This document shows, piece after piece, positions 54,160-63,950 of a stretch of 64,000 nucleotides of DNA (position 1 is the stretch's first letter; each line of letters starts with the position of its first letter). The notes under the pieces are model-generated. The model was not told where the DNA came from, did not search any database, and saw nothing but the letters and a program-made list of their open reading frames with translations. Source of the stretch: Arenibacter sp. P308M17 (lineage in GTDB: Bacteria > Bacteroidota > Bacteroidia > Flavobacteriales > Flavobacteriaceae); the NCBI RefSeq assembly GCF_003426735.1, contig NZ_QVON01000001.1:248001-312000 (forward strand), given 5' to 3'. A program made the position numbers and the translations under genes.

Positions 54160-55317
54160 ATGGAGAATAAAAAGGAAATAAGGATCAATAGCAAATATCC
54201 ATCCGTTACCGATTTAAGGAACAAAGCCAAAAAAAGGATTCCCAAGTTTGCCTTTGAGTACTTGGACGGAGGTTGTAATGATGATGTAAACCTACATAAG
54301 AATACGGCTGAAATTAGGGACATAGAGTTATTGCCCTATTACCTTAGCAAGCATACCGGGTCCAGTATGAAGACCGAATTGTTCGGGCATGTATATGATG
54401 CCCCTTTTGGAATTGCACCTGTGGGCCTACAAGGATTAATGTGGCCCAAAGCCCCTGAAATTTTGGCTAAATCGGCCTTTGAACATAATATCCCCTTCAT
54501 TCTAAGTACAGTGACCACCAGTAGTATAGAGCGCATAAGCGAGATTACCGAGGGAAAGGCCTGGTTTCAACTTTATCATCCTACGGAAGACGCCGTTAGG
54601 AACGATATTATTAAAAGGGCCGAAGTGGCAGAATGCCCGGTATTGGTTATTTTGGCCGATGTGCCCACCTTTGGTTTCCGTCCAAGGGATGTGCGCAACG
54701 GACTGGCCATGCCTCCTAAAATGTCTATTAAGAATATACTTCAGATATTGGGCAAGCCAAATTGGGCCATGCAGACCTTAATACACGGACAGCCCAACTT
54801 TGAAACCCTTAAACCCTATATGCCCAAAGGCCTGGATCTGGCACAATTGGGGAAATTTATGGACAGGACATTTACCGGAAGGTTAAATGAGGAGAAGATA
54901 AAACCGATAAGGGATATGTGGAAGGGCAAATTGGTAATTAAAGGGGTTGCCAATGAGGCCGATGCGGAGAGTGCTATTAAATTAGGGTTGGATGGGATTA
55001 TAGTGTCCAATCACGGGGGCAGGCAATTGGATGCCGGCGAATCTACCATAAAACCTTTAACAAGGATAGCTGCAAAATTTGGGGACCAAATAAAGGTGAT
55101 GATGGACAGTGGCCTGAGAGGGGGTCCGGATATTGCTAGGACCATGGCCAGTGGGGCGGAATTTACCTTTCTGGGGCGCTCCTTTATGTACGGGGTTGCG
55201 GCATTGGGCGCCAAAGGGGGCGACCATACCATTTCACTTTTAAAAACGGAACTACAACAGGTAATGGAACAAATTTGCTGTGAAGAGGTAAAGGATTTCC
55301 CCAATCATCTTATTTAG
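54160..55317 (+). CDS. FMN-dependent alpha-hydroxy acid dehydrogenase (L-lactate type)
   Basis: The 385-residue TIM-barrel flavoenzyme has YLDGGCNDDVNLHKN near the start (FMN-site region), the catalytic His in VSNHGGRQLD (about 285-294) and the FMN-phosphate loop MDSGLRGGPDI (about 314-324) and FLGRSF. It oxidises L-lactate to pyruvate. L-lactate is a product of the FAH-family hydrolase in this locus, so it would complete oxidative fucose use. It ends 65 bp from a convergent LacI gene. Confidence 0.9.
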   Translation: MENKKEIRINSKYPSVTDLRNKAKKRIPKFAFEYLDGGCNDDVNLHKNTAEIRDIELLPYYLSKHTGSSMKTELFGHVYDAPFGIAPVGLQGLMWPKAPEILAKSAFEHNIPFILSTVTTSSIERISEITEGKAWFQLYHPTEDAVRNDIIKRAEVAECPVLVILADVPTFGFRPRDVRNGLAMPPKMSIKNILQILGKPNWAMQTLIHGQPNFETLKPYMPKGLDLAQLGKFMDRTFTGRLNEEKIKPIRDMWKGKLVIKGVANEADAESAIKLGLDGIIVSNHGGRQLDAGESTIKPLTRIAAKFGDQIKVMMDSGLRGGPDIARTMASGAEFTFLGRSFMYGVAALGAKGGDHTISLLKTELQQVMEQICCEEVKDFPNHLI

Positions 55318-55356
55318 GAGTCCTTTTTTTGAAGGGATTTACGGGTTTGGGAAGCA

Positions 55357-55388
55357 TTGTAACACTAAAGGTTTTTTTAGTGTTACAA
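55357..55388. terminator. Hairpin between converging lactate dehydrogenase and LacI genes
   Basis: TTGTAACACTAAA (55357-55369) pairs fully with TTTAGTGTTACAA (55376-55388), 13 bp with a 6-nt loop. It overlaps the LacI stop codon. U-runs outside the stem are lacking, so termination is plausible rather than certain. Confidence 0.5.
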
Positions 55389-56390
55389 GGTGCTGTTTTC
55401 CAATCTGGCGTCAAAAGATATTTGCTGCAGCTCCTGGTCGGGTTCCTGGATCTGTCCTATAAGAATTCGCAATGCTTTTTGTCCTATTTCCTTAATAGGC
55501 TGATGGAGATAGGGGATAGGGTCTTCCAAGAAATTATAGGAGGAATTTTGGTCGAAAACCACCACATTGACCTTTTTTAATATCTTTCTGTCCAACCCCA
55601 ACATTTGTGTTAATCCTTCTTCGGCAAGGGTATTGGTATGAAAATAAATGGCATCCACCCCGGCCTCCAGTACCAATTCCTTTACGACACTTTTCATTTC
55701 CGCTTTTAGGGATCCGTGATCAATTTTTTTTATCCATTTGGGATCAACGGGCACACTAGCATTTTTAAGGGCTTCAAGGTAGCCCTGATGCCTTTCTTTG
55801 TAATGGTGCATGCTTGAATTATAAAGTACGGCCCCTATTTTTTTGTTGCCTTTTCCCAACAAATAGTTGGTGGCCTGCATAGAAGCCTTAAAATTGTCAA
55901 CTGCGACGTAATTGGTAGTAAGGTCATTGAAGAACCTATCGATCAGCACAAAGGGAATACCCGTTTTTGTCAGTTCCGCAATAATATCTTTGGAACCTTC
56001 AGGGGCTGCTATAATAAAACCATCCACCTGTCTCATTTTAAGAAAATCCAACACCTTGTTGAATTTTTCCACCTTTTCGTCCGAAGATCCAAATATTACG
56101 GTATAGTCCTGGGAAAATGCTTCATCCTCAATGGTCCTTGCCAGATTGGAAAAAAACGGGTTGGAAATATCCGCCACAATAACCCCTATGGACCGAGTTT
56201 TATTGGTTTTAAGGCTTCTGGCATTCCAGTTGGGGTGATAGTTCAATTCCTTGGCCACCTCCCTTATTCGTTTTGCCGTCTTTTCGGATACCCTGTTCTC
56301 CTTACCCTTATTGCTCAAAACATATGAAACCAAGGGGATGGAAACACCCACAACTTTTGCGATATCCTTTAATGATGTTTTAGGTTTCAT
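55383..56390 (-). CDS. LacI-family transcriptional regulator 2
   Basis: This 335-residue LacI/GalR regulator has an HTH near the N terminus (SLKDIAKVVGVSIPLVSYVL, about 6-25) and a sugar-binding sensor domain (about 60-330). It lies between the two fucose operons and reads toward the plus-strand one. CG-centred palindromes at 58765-58778 and 63690-63701, before the symporter and kinase genes, are likely targets. The effector is probably fucose or a fucose catabolite. Confidence 0.92.
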   Translation of the reverse strand: MKPKTSLKDIAKVVGVSIPLVSYVLSNKGKENRVSEKTAKRIREVAKELNYHPNWNARSLKTNKTRSIGVIVADISNPFFSNLARTIEDEAFSQDYTVIFGSSDEKVEKFNKVLDFLKMRQVDGFIIAAPEGSKDIIAELTKTGIPFVLIDRFFNDLTTNYVAVDNFKASMQATNYLLGKGNKKIGAVLYNSSMHHYKERHQGYLEALKNASVPVDPKWIKKIDHGSLKAEMKSVVKELVLEAGVDAIYFHTNTLAEEGLTQMLGLDRKILKKVNVVVFDQNSSYNFLEDPIPYLHQPIKEIGQKALRILIGQIQEPDQELQQISFDARLENSTL

Positions 56391-56458
56391 ATCCTCATAT
56401 TGGGTTAAAATTGGAAGATTGTAGCCAATCAGATTTTAATTCGCTGTTAAATAATAAG

Positions 56459-56666
56459 TTAACGTGAGTTCGATAAGTATTTTATTTAAAATCAGTTGTT
56501 TATATGACATCTGTCCGGTCGAGCGGATGTAAATACATTACAGTAAAATAACCTCTCGACTCCGCCCGCCTGAACGGCACGGGCAGGCTCGAGGGGACCG
56601 TAGCATTTATTTTAATTCACATTAAATCAATGCGTTGATAATATTTTTATGTCGAACTCACGTTAA
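56459..56666. repeat. 208-bp element with 15-bp perfect inverted ends
   Basis: TTAACGTGAGTTCGA (56459-56473) recurs as its exact reverse complement at 56652-56666. Inside is a GC-rich CCTCTCGACTCCGCCCG / CGGGCAGGCTCGAGGGG palindrome region (about 56552-56595). This is the layout of a non-autonomous mobile element or a MITE. Confidence 0.65.
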
Positions 56667-56934
56667 GTTATTTAATTTAGTGGGCAATAGTTACAAGGTG
56701 CTGAAATTACGAAATTCATGCTAAATACAAATACCGGCATTTATTACCCAGTTAAAGCTTAAAACCCCGCCTCAAGGTAGTTGGACAGTAGACAGTGTTC
56801 ATTAAACAGTTTTCAGTTGGCAATTTTTTGTCAACTGTTTATTACTCATTACTCATGGCTTACTGCTTACAGCCAACCTACCAATTTGCCCCTTTTATGA
56901 AATCCCGTGAGAGGCAAAATAAAACTTTTTTCTT

Positions 56935-57116
56935 AGAGACTGTCCAAATTTTGTTCTTGGAATATTTTATGTTGTATTCCTGCCTGCCGGCAGGCAGGTT
57001 TTTGTCAGACGAAGGTATTTTGAGGTTCATAGCCATAGCTACGGACCGAAAAATAGCTGATGTATGGCGGGAAAAGACATATAAAAGAACCAAAGGATAA
57101 GGTTTAGACAGTCTCT
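56935..57116. repeat. MITE-like element B
   Basis: AGAGACTGTC (56935-56944) and GACAGTCTCT (57107-57116) form exact 10-bp inverted ends. Inside are the 20-bp perfect palindrome of CCTGCCTGCC (56979-56998) and CATAGCCATAGCTACGGA (57028-57045), shared with element A. It has no coding capacity. Confidence 0.55.
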
Positions 57117-57119
57117 TAA

Positions 57120-58604
57120 TTAATGTTCATATATTTCATCGGTTTTCTTATTGATTATGGAGATAAGGAAGCCCACTATGAATATGGCCGCGGTTCCAAA
57201 TACAATGGTCAAATAGGTATGGAAGGAAGCACCAAGGGAATCCTCTCCGAAAATGCTGCCGGATAAACTCATCCATACAATGACCAAAATACCTGCCAAT
57301 ACCCCGATAAGGGCCCCTTTTACATTTTTGGTTTTGGAGAACAGTCCCAAAAGCAAAAGTCCCAGCATACCCCCACTAAAAATGGAAGAGAGTTTCCACC
57401 AGGCATCGAGGGCACTTTTTACATTGATCATGGCTATGGCGATAACGATCCCGATAACGCTTATGATTGCCGATGAAATATAGAGTACCCGCATCCCTTC
57501 TTTGTCCGATGCCGTCTTTTTAAAATATTTATTGTAATAATCCGTAAGAAAAACGGTTGCTGAACTATTAAAACTTGTAGATATGGTACTCATTCCGGCT
57601 GCAAAGATAGAGGCGATCATTAGTCCGGTTATCCCTGCAGGCAGGGCATTTACAATGAAATGGGGGAATACGCTATCGCTTTTGTTGATATCTTGGAGTT
57701 CTATGGGTAAAGTGGCGGCCGAATGGTAATAGGCAAAAAGGGAAGTCCCTATAAAAAGAAATACCACGGAAATGGGCAAATAGATCAAGCCACCGATCAG
57801 GGCCGATTTTCGAGCTTCCTTATCAGATTTCGAGGCCATATAGCGTTGCACATAATTCTGGTCTATCCCATAATTTTGGAGGTTAATGAATATACCGTAA
57901 ACCAGCACCACCCAAAAGGTAGGTTCGGTAAGGCTAAGGCTAAAACTTCCCAGTCCAAATTTATCATTCTCCGAGGCTATTTCGAATACCTGGCCGGGAC
58001 CTTCCGGCATATTAAAGAGAATAAATCCAACACAGACCAGGGCACCAACTATTAGAATTATGCCCTGTATGGCATCGGTCCATAATACGGCCGTAATTCC
58101 GCCCAATAAGGAGTAAATGGAAACTACCAGGCCCGTAAAAATGATTATGGTGACCATGTCCCACCCAACAATGGCATTCAAGGTAAGCGCCAAGAGGTAT
58201 AAAATGGTCCCGATCCGCATCAATTGGGTAAGCAAATAACAAAGCGAGACATAGATCCTGGCCCAGGCGCCAAAACGTTGTTCCATATAGGTGTAGGCAG
58301 AGGGGCTATTGATCTTTCTGTAAAGGGGGACAAAATATTTTACTGCAATCAAGGAGGCAATGGGAAGGGAAAGGCTAAATGCCAAGGCGTTCCAATTGGA
58401 TTGATAGGCATTTCCAGGTAGGGCAAGGTAACTTATACTACTGACAAAGGTGGCAAAAATGGACATGGTGACCACCCATCCAGGAATATCGTTATTGCCC
58501 ATGGTATAAGAGGAGGAAGTTCTACTTTTCTTAAAAAATGAACCCCCAAAAAGGGCTATCCCCCCTATGTAAATGAAGAATACTATTAAATCCAAACTTT
58601 TCAT
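57120..58604 (-). CDS. Sodium:solute symporter (SSS family)
   Basis: The 494-residue integral membrane protein has about 13 hydrophobic segments and SSS signatures such as GRNDIPGWVVTMSIFATFVSS-like (about 36-57) and FAAGMSTISTSFNSSATVFLTDYY (about 336-359). It imports a solute with sodium. It lies downstream of fucI and the sialidase-like gene on the minus strand, although a 343-bp gap with an operator suggests its own promoter. The cargo may be a sugar such as fucose or a product of the sialidase-like protein. Confidence 0.9.
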   Translation of the reverse strand: MKSLDLIVFFIYIGGIALFGGSFFKKSRTSSSYTMGNNDIPGWVVTMSIFATFVSSISYLALPGNAYQSNWNALAFSLSLPIASLIAVKYFVPLYRKINSPSAYTYMEQRFGAWARIYVSLCYLLTQLMRIGTILYLLALTLNAIVGWDMVTIIIFTGLVVSIYSLLGGITAVLWTDAIQGIILIVGALVCVGFILFNMPEGPGQVFEIASENDKFGLGSFSLSLTEPTFWVVLVYGIFINLQNYGIDQNYVQRYMASKSDKEARKSALIGGLIYLPISVVFLFIGTSLFAYYHSAATLPIELQDINKSDSVFPHFIVNALPAGITGLMIASIFAAGMSTISTSFNSSATVFLTDYYNKYFKKTASDKEGMRVLYISSAIISVIGIVIAIAMINVKSALDAWWKLSSIFSGGMLGLLLLGLFSKTKNVKGALIGVLAGILVIVWMSLSGSIFGEDSLGASFHTYLTIVFGTAAIFIVGFLISIINKKTDEIYEH

Positions 58605-58947
58605 TGTTATTGGCTATTTAGGTTATATCGTATAAGGTTTAAAAATAGGATATTTGCACTACTTAAGGGTTGGTTACTTGTAAAATCCTAAAAATACTTT
58701 GCTGCTAAAACAATGGATCAATGGGTTAGAACAAGTGAAACTGATTTTCAGATCGCTAGTATAGCTTTATCGATTAAGCAATGATAATTAATTCTTTTGT
58801 GATTACAAAAGAAAGTGGGTTTAATTTGGAGGGGCTCTTCTAATCTAGTCCGAAATTTAACCATGCACTTTCCGTGTTTCATAATTCACCCCAATTTTAC
58901 TCCAAGACTTATTTTTAATCTGTTTAGGGATACTCCCAACCTTGGGA
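58605..58947. other. Spacer upstream of the symporter gene
   Basis: These 343 bp hold one LacI-type palindrome (58765-58778). No gene or clear promoter is visible. Confidence 0.5.
58765..58778. promoter_or_regulatory. LacI-type palindrome upstream of the symporter gene
   Basis: CTTTATCGATTAAG is palindromic apart from one central pair per arm and is centred on CG. It lies about 160 bp before the symporter start. The LacI regulator at 55383-56390 is a plausible ligand. Confidence 0.4.
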
Positions 58948-60108
58948 TTATAGCTGTTTCGGATCTATGACCACATGCTTTACGGACTGTCTAACATAGG
59001 TATAGGTAATGTGCACCAAGCCGTCCGAGGTCTGGATGATGGCAGGGTAGGAGTATCCGGATTCCGCCGGTACGTTTTCCAAGGTCATCACAGGTTTCCA
59101 ATCGGTACCGTTATCGGATATGGCCAAATTAAGCATATTTCTGCCCTTGGGCTCCTCTCCCTCTTTGGTGGTATGGTTGTATATAAGCAGTTGCCTATTA
59201 TCTGCAAGTGTTACTGCATCGGTGCCCGAATTGGGGTTGGGAAGTTCGGTTGCGGTCATTTTGCTCCAGGTTTGTCCTTGGTCGTCCGACCAGCTTTGGG
59301 AGATTACATTTTGCCGTGTCCTGCACAGTACCTGCATTTTTCCATTGGGATAGGTAAGGATGCTGGGCTGAATGGCATCAAATTCCTTACCGTCGTTGAT
59401 CGGCCCTACAACTTCCCATGTCTTGCCCTTGTCCTTGCTTATTTCAAAGTGTACCATCCAATCCACATCCCCGTCGTCCAACATAATTTCTGTACTGGTT
59501 GGGCTAATAATAGTGCCGTCTTCCAATTGGATAGGCTTGTTTTTGACTGGGCCCAACAAGTGGCCAATTTTTTCATCCATTCCCATTTTTTCGGGTTTGG
59601 ACCATGTTTTACCGTCATCGGAGGAGGTCATTAACATGCCCCACCAAGTCCTAGGATCCGGTCCCTCTTTATAAAATAATAAGAGTGGCCCTTCCTTGGG
59701 CTGAAATAGTACCGGATTCCATAGGGGATAACGCAAGGTGTCGTTTTGCACCCCGTTGGCCACTTCTTCCGGCCAGGTCCATTTGCCATTCACCATTCTG
59801 GATACCCGGATGCCGACATCGGGATTTCGCTCATGGGTACCTGCAAAAAATGCACATACCAATCCGGTAGGCGTTTCTACTATGGTAGAGGCATGGCATT
59901 CCGGAGTGGGCTTATTGTCCAAAGGATAGAGAAGTCCCCCACTTAAATAGGCTCCTTCACCTGGCTGGGACAACGGGGGCAAGGTAAAATTACCGGTAAT
60001 GTCATTTCCGCTCTTATCCGCTTCCGTTGAAGGTTTTTTCTCTGCCTTATCCTTGCAGGAGAAAATTGTAAAAGTTAGTACTGTTAAAAAAAAGGGAATG
60101 GTTTTCAT
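58948..60108 (-). CDS. Sialidase-like (BNR repeat) lipoprotein
   Basis: The ATG at 60108 gives a 386-residue lipoprotein with lipobox IFSC (Cys18); an in-frame TTG at 60135 is less likely. Several Asp-box repeats (SSDDGKTWSKP, SKDKGKTWEVV, SDDQGQTWSKM) predict a six-bladed propeller, and ECHASTIVETP plus FAGTHERNPDVGI (about 70-100) resemble the putative neuraminidase family. It is 52 bp after fucI. No sialic-acid genes are present, so it may act on another glycan in fucose-rich material. Confidence 0.85.
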   Translation of the reverse strand: MKTIPFFLTVLTFTIFSCKDKAEKKPSTEADKSGNDITGNFTLPPLSQPGEGAYLSGGLLYPLDNKPTPECHASTIVETPTGLVCAFFAGTHERNPDVGIRVSRMVNGKWTWPEEVANGVQNDTLRYPLWNPVLFQPKEGPLLLFYKEGPDPRTWWGMLMTSSDDGKTWSKPEKMGMDEKIGHLLGPVKNKPIQLEDGTIISPTSTEIMLDDGDVDWMVHFEISKDKGKTWEVVGPINDGKEFDAIQPSILTYPNGKMQVLCRTRQNVISQSWSDDQGQTWSKMTATELPNPNSGTDAVTLADNRQLLIYNHTTKEGEEPKGRNMLNLAISDNGTDWKPVMTLENVPAESGYSYPAIIQTSDGLVHITYTYVRQSVKHVVIDPKQL

Positions 60109-60160
60109 GGTAATTTTGTTTTGTCCGTTTAACAATCAATAATAGGTACTTTTTTTCAAT

Positions 60161-61942
60161 TTAGTATAGTGGACCGTAATTCTGGCAGGCCCTATAGTCG
60201 GCAGATTCCTGATCCATACCAAACGAAGCCCAGTCCTTGGGCCTAAAAATGCGTTCTGGCTCAATATTATGCATATTTACCGGAATTCTGAGCATGGAAC
60301 AAAGGGTAATCAATTCGTCCCCAAAATGCCCATAACTGAAGGCCCCGTGATTGGCTCCCCAATTGTTCATAACGCTGTACACGTCCTTAAATGCTTGGTC
60401 ATTGTTCAATCTTGGGGCAAACCAGGTGGTGGGCCAGGTTGGATTGGTCCTGGCATCCAAAGTATGGTGTACTTCTTCGGGCAGGTCTACCGTCCATCCT
60501 TCCACGATCTGCATAACCGGGCCCAGGCCCTTTACCACATTTATCCGGCACATGGTTACGGGCATTTCGCCTTTGGTGACAAAATGGGAGGAATATCCAC
60601 CCCCTCCAAAATACTCATACATGGCAGGAGGCCAATCTGTAGCTTCCAAGCATTTTGCAGCTTCCGTTTCTGAGATGTCCCAGAAGGGTTTCATGGCCGG
60701 CTTCCCGTTTATTTCCTGTTCGCCAGTACCATCCAGGGTTGATGAGCCGGAATTGATAAGGTGGATAATACCATTTGCCGCCTTGCCTTGTAGCTTATGA
60801 CCAGTGACCCTTTCTACGGAAGCCGGACTCCAATACGTCCTTACATCCGAAAACATTTGGGCCTGGTTGGTCAAAAGATAACCAAAAAGCATGGAAATAC
60901 CGTTAAGGCTGTCATTTTCCGTGGCCATCATATAGGGGGGGCGAATGCCATTCCAATCAAAGGAGGAGTTAAGGATGGCCTCCATAAAATCCCCGTTGGG
61001 CATATAGTCGTTCCACTGTCGTTGCCCTTGGAATCCTGCAGCAATGGCACCATGCCCTAGCGCCTCCTCCCCGAAGCCCAATGCGGCCAATTTGGGATTG
61101 CCTATCATAAGATCTCGGGAGATCAATGTCATTTTTACTATGGTCTCCCATTCTTCATCCATACGCCCCCGGGATTTTTGTAACTCCTTGGCATTGTAAT
61201 TTTTTCCTTCCCTACAATGTTCTTTGGTCCATTTTAGGGCTTTTTCGAATTCTTCCGGATCAAATATCCCGAGTTGCATCCTGCGGTTTACCTCGCTCAT
61301 ATCCACATATTCGTTCCGCATTCCCAAGTAGTCCTGAAAGAAACTTTCGTTTACAATGGATCCGGCTATCCCCATGGACACGGAGCCTATGGAGAGATAA
61401 GATTTACCGTTCATCATGGCTACTGCCAATCCGGCTTTGGTAAATTGCAACAACAGCTTTTGCACGTCCTCGGGAATGTTTTCATCATCGGAGTCCTGCA
61501 CTTCCTTTCCGTAGATACTAAAGGCAGGCACCCCTTTTTGGGCATGTCCGGCCAAGGCGGCGGCCAAGTACACCGCACCGGGCCTTTCGGTACCGTTAAA
61601 TCCCCAAATAGCTTTGGGGCGGGTGGGATTCATATCTATGGTCTCCGTTCCATAGCACCAACAAGTGGTTACCGTAATGGAAAGCCCTACGCCTTCCCTA
61701 AGAAATTTTTCCTCGCATTTTTGTGCCTCCGGTACCCTTCCAATGGTGGTATCCGCAATAACGCATTCTACCTTACTGCCGTTATAGTTCCTTAGGTTGT
61801 TGGAAAGGAAATGGGCCACACGTTCGGCCATGGCCATGGTGGTCTGTTCCAAGGATTCCCTTATCCCGCCCAAACGGGCGTCGATTACCGGTCTTATTCC
61901 TACTTTGGGGATAGCTCCTAAATGGTTGTGTATGTTTTGCAT
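60161..61942 (-). CDS. fucI: L-fucose isomerase
   Basis: The 593-residue enzyme aligns from end to end with what I recall of E. coli Fuc[19 protein letters not shown] (15-32), [47 protein letters not shown] and ATENDSLNG, with the Glu, Asp and His metal ligands retained in [14 protein letters not shown] and MHNIE contexts. It converts L-fucose to L-fuculose (and can convert D-arabinose to D-ribulose). It lies 32 bp after the kinase gene. Confidence 0.97.
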   Translation of the reverse strand: MQNIHNHLGAIPKVGIRPVIDARLGGIRESLEQTTMAMAERVAHFLSNNLRNYNGSKVECVIADTTIGRVPEAQKCEEKFLREGVGLSITVTTCWCYGTETIDMNPTRPKAIWGFNGTERPGAVYLAAALAGHAQKGVPAFSIYGKEVQDSDDENIPEDVQKLLLQFTKAGLAVAMMNGKSYLSIGSVSMGIAGSIVNESFFQDYLGMRNEYVDMSEVNRRMQLGIFDPEEFEKALKWTKEHCREGKNYNAKELQKSRGRMDEEWETIVKMTLISRDLMIGNPKLAALGFGEEALGHGAIAAGFQGQRQWNDYMPNGDFMEAILNSSFDWNGIRPPYMMATENDSLNGISMLFGYLLTNQAQMFSDVRTYWSPASVERVTGHKLQGKAANGIIHLINSGSSTLDGTGEQEINGKPAMKPFWDISETEAAKCLEATDWPPAMYEYFGGGGYSSHFVTKGEMPVTMCRINVVKGLGPVMQIVEGWTVDLPEEVHHTLDARTNPTWPTTWFAPRLNNDQAFKDVYSVMNNWGANHGAFSYGHFGDELITLCSMLRIPVNMHNIEPERIFRPKDWASFGMDQESADYRACQNYGPLY

Positions 61943-61974
61943 TACTTGAATTTTGGTGTATTGAATTAATTTAT

Positions 61975-63660
61975 TTAAATTTTCTGTAATTCCTGGGTTT
62001 CAATAAAGTCGCCCAAGAAGCCGTATTGCCCATACAGTTTCGTGTATTTTTTTACATTTTCTGGGATGGGGTAGTATTCTTTTAGAAATCCGCTGCCCAT
62101 GGCATTTTGTGCCTCCAGAAAGGTCTTGTGGATTCCCGAAGCTACCGCTGCTGCCATGGCGGCGCCAAGGGCACAGGTCTGTTCCGATTTAATTATCCGG
62201 ATGGGGAAGTTGAGGACGTCGGCCAAGATCTGCATTACGAATTCCGACTTTTGGGCCACCCCGCCAATGGCGATAATACCGTCTATGCGGACCCCTTCTG
62301 CCTGAAATTGTTCTACTATTTTTTTGGAACCAAAGGCGGTAGCTTCCACCAGGGCCCTAAAGATATGTGGGGCCGTAGTTCCCAAGGTAAGGCCTTGAAT
62401 GGCTCCTTTAAGACTTTGGTTGGAGTCCGGCGTTCTCCTCCCGTTCATCCAGTCGAGCGCAATTATTCCAGAGGTATCTATTTCTATTTTACTGGCGGCC
62501 AATGTCAATTCGTTAAGGATGCCATCGGCCATTTCTTCCAATAATTTGGTTTTGGTTTCAGCATCCAAAAGGGTACTGTTTCCAATAATTTTGTTGGAGG
62601 GCCACAGCAACATTTCCCTGAACCAGGCATACAGGTCGCCAAAGGCGGCTTGGCCGGCTTCCAGCCCTATCATGTTTGGAATAATGGAGCCATCTACCTG
62701 TCCACAGATACCGCGGATCGCCTTTTTTCCTATTTCCTCCTTGGGAGCAACGATCATATCACAGGTTGAGGTACCTATCACTTTTACCATTTGATAGGGT
62801 TTTATGGCACTGCCAATGGCCCCTATATGGGCGTCTATGGATCCGGCACCGATAATTACCTCTTTGGGCAGCCCCAGTATTTGTGCCCATTCTTCGGAAA
62901 TAGTGCCTACGGCATGATCGGAAGTATAGGTATCGGTGTACAATCGGTCTCTTAATCCGGAGAGGAGGGGGTCCAAGCCGGACCAAAAGGTATCTGGGGG
63001 CAGTCCATTCCAATCAGTGTGCCACATGGCTTTATGCCCTGCCGCACATCGACTTCTTTTTAGGGTCAGGGGATCGGTATTTCCCGTGAGCAGTGCCGGA
63101 ATCCAATCGCAGTGTTCTACCCAGGAATAGGCCGCTTTGCGGACAGCTTCATCTACTCTCAGGGTATGTAATATTTTCGACCAAAACCATTCCGAGGAGT
63201 ATTCCCCACCGCTAAATACGGTATAGTCCTTGCCATTTTCACGATGTGCCAGTTGATTAATTTCCTTGGCTTCTACAATGGCCGTATGGTCTTTCCACAG
63301 GATGAACATGGCATTGGGATTTTCTTCAAAACCGGGAAGCATTGCCAAGGGGGTACCTTCCTTATTAATGGCAATGGGTGTGGAGCCTGTGGCGGCCACG
63401 GAAATAGCGGCTATATTGTTTACAATTTCTTGGGAAAGGGGGGCAATGGTCTCCTTAACGGCTTTTTTTAGGCCTTCTATGTAATCCAAGGGATGCTGTC
63501 TAAATTGGTTGGTCTCCGGTTGGCAGTAGAGGCCCTGGCCCCATCTTTCGTAAAGGGCAACGGCCTGACCCATAATCTGGCCATTGGTGGTATCTACGAT
63601 CATGGTCCTTACGGAATCCGTTCCATAGTCGATTCCAAGGGTGTATTTCCGTTTTTGCAT
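61975..63660 (-). CDS. FGGY carbohydrate kinase (ribulokinase-like)
   Basis: This 561-residue FGGY kinase has phosphate-binding motifs near the start ([15 protein letters not shown], 9-23), and [11 protein letters not shown] (about 299-309) and a C-terminal [19 protein letters not shown] (about 474-492). Length and sequence fit AraB-type ribulokinases, longer than typical fuculokinases. Next to fucI its substrate is likely L-fuculose or a ribulose. No matching aldolase is in the window. A LacI-type operator lies 30 bp upstream. Confidence 0.88.
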   Translation of the reverse strand: MQKRKYTLGIDYGTDSVRTMIVDTTNGQIMGQAVALYERWGQGLYCQPETNQFRQHPLDYIEGLKKAVKETIAPLSQEIVNNIAAISVAATGSTPIAINKEGTPLAMLPGFEENPNAMFILWKDHTAIVEAKEINQLAHRENGKDYTVFSGGEYSSEWFWSKILHTLRVDEAVRKAAYSWVEHCDWIPALLTGNTDPLTLKRSRCAAGHKAMWHTDWNGLPPDTFWSGLDPLLSGLRDRLYTDTYTSDHAVGTISEEWAQILGLPKEVIIGAGSIDAHIGAIGSAIKPYQMVKVIGTSTCDMIVAPKEEIGKKAIRGICGQVDGSIIPNMIGLEAGQAAFGDLYAWFREMLLWPSNKIIGNSTLLDAETKTKLLEEMADGILNELTLAASKIEIDTSGIIALDWMNGRRTPDSNQSLKGAIQGLTLGTTAPHIFRALVEATAFGSKKIVEQFQAEGVRIDGIIAIGGVAQKSEFVMQILADVLNFPIRIIKSEQTCALGAAMAAAVASGIHKTFLEAQNAMGSGFLKEYYPIPENVKKYTKLYGQYGFLGDFIETQELQKI

Positions 63661-63689
63661 AGGTGGTATAGTGAGTAATTTAATCTAAT

Positions 63690-63701
63690 TTAAACGTTTA
63701 A
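63690..63701. promoter_or_regulatory. LacI-type operator before the kinase/fucI operon
   Basis: TTAAACGTTTAA is a perfect 12-bp palindrome with a central CG, 29 bp upstream of the kinase ATG. This is a typical LacI-family target; LacI 2 is the closest candidate. Confidence 0.5.
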
Positions 63702-63950
63702 GCAAGCAAAGTAAAAAAATATCCCCAGACTCTTGTTACAAATTTGACTTTTTAACAATTGTGGGAATTGGTTAATGATTTCGGTATTTTGTGGCTTAGA
63801 TACAGGATTTACAGCGTCTTTTTATTGGAAAAGGACGCGATAAAATCGCCCCCTCTTACAATTATTCAAAAACAATCCATAAAGTATCGAGTTTTTTTAT
63901 CAAATAAATTTTACTTTTGCAGCCGCGGTTTAAAATATTGAATTGCGAAT

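Larger units (their letters stand above)
56391..57119. other. Long repeat-rich spacer between LacI 2 and the symporter gene
   Basis: The 729 bp show no gene but two elements (56459-56666 and 56935-57116). Between them a short hairpin, CAGTTG...CAACTG, lies near 56814-56840. It is the longest non-coding gap of the window. Confidence 0.65.

Noticed and set aside
56795-57100. 101-codon open frame in the repeat-rich spacer
   Set aside because: It runs through element B and its palindrome, has no recognisable protein character and is best explained as non-coding.
58948-60108. Calling the BNR lipoprotein a true sialidase (nanH)
   Set aside because: Asp boxes and family resemblance are present, but no sialic-acid metabolism is nearby and the arginine triad was not confirmed.
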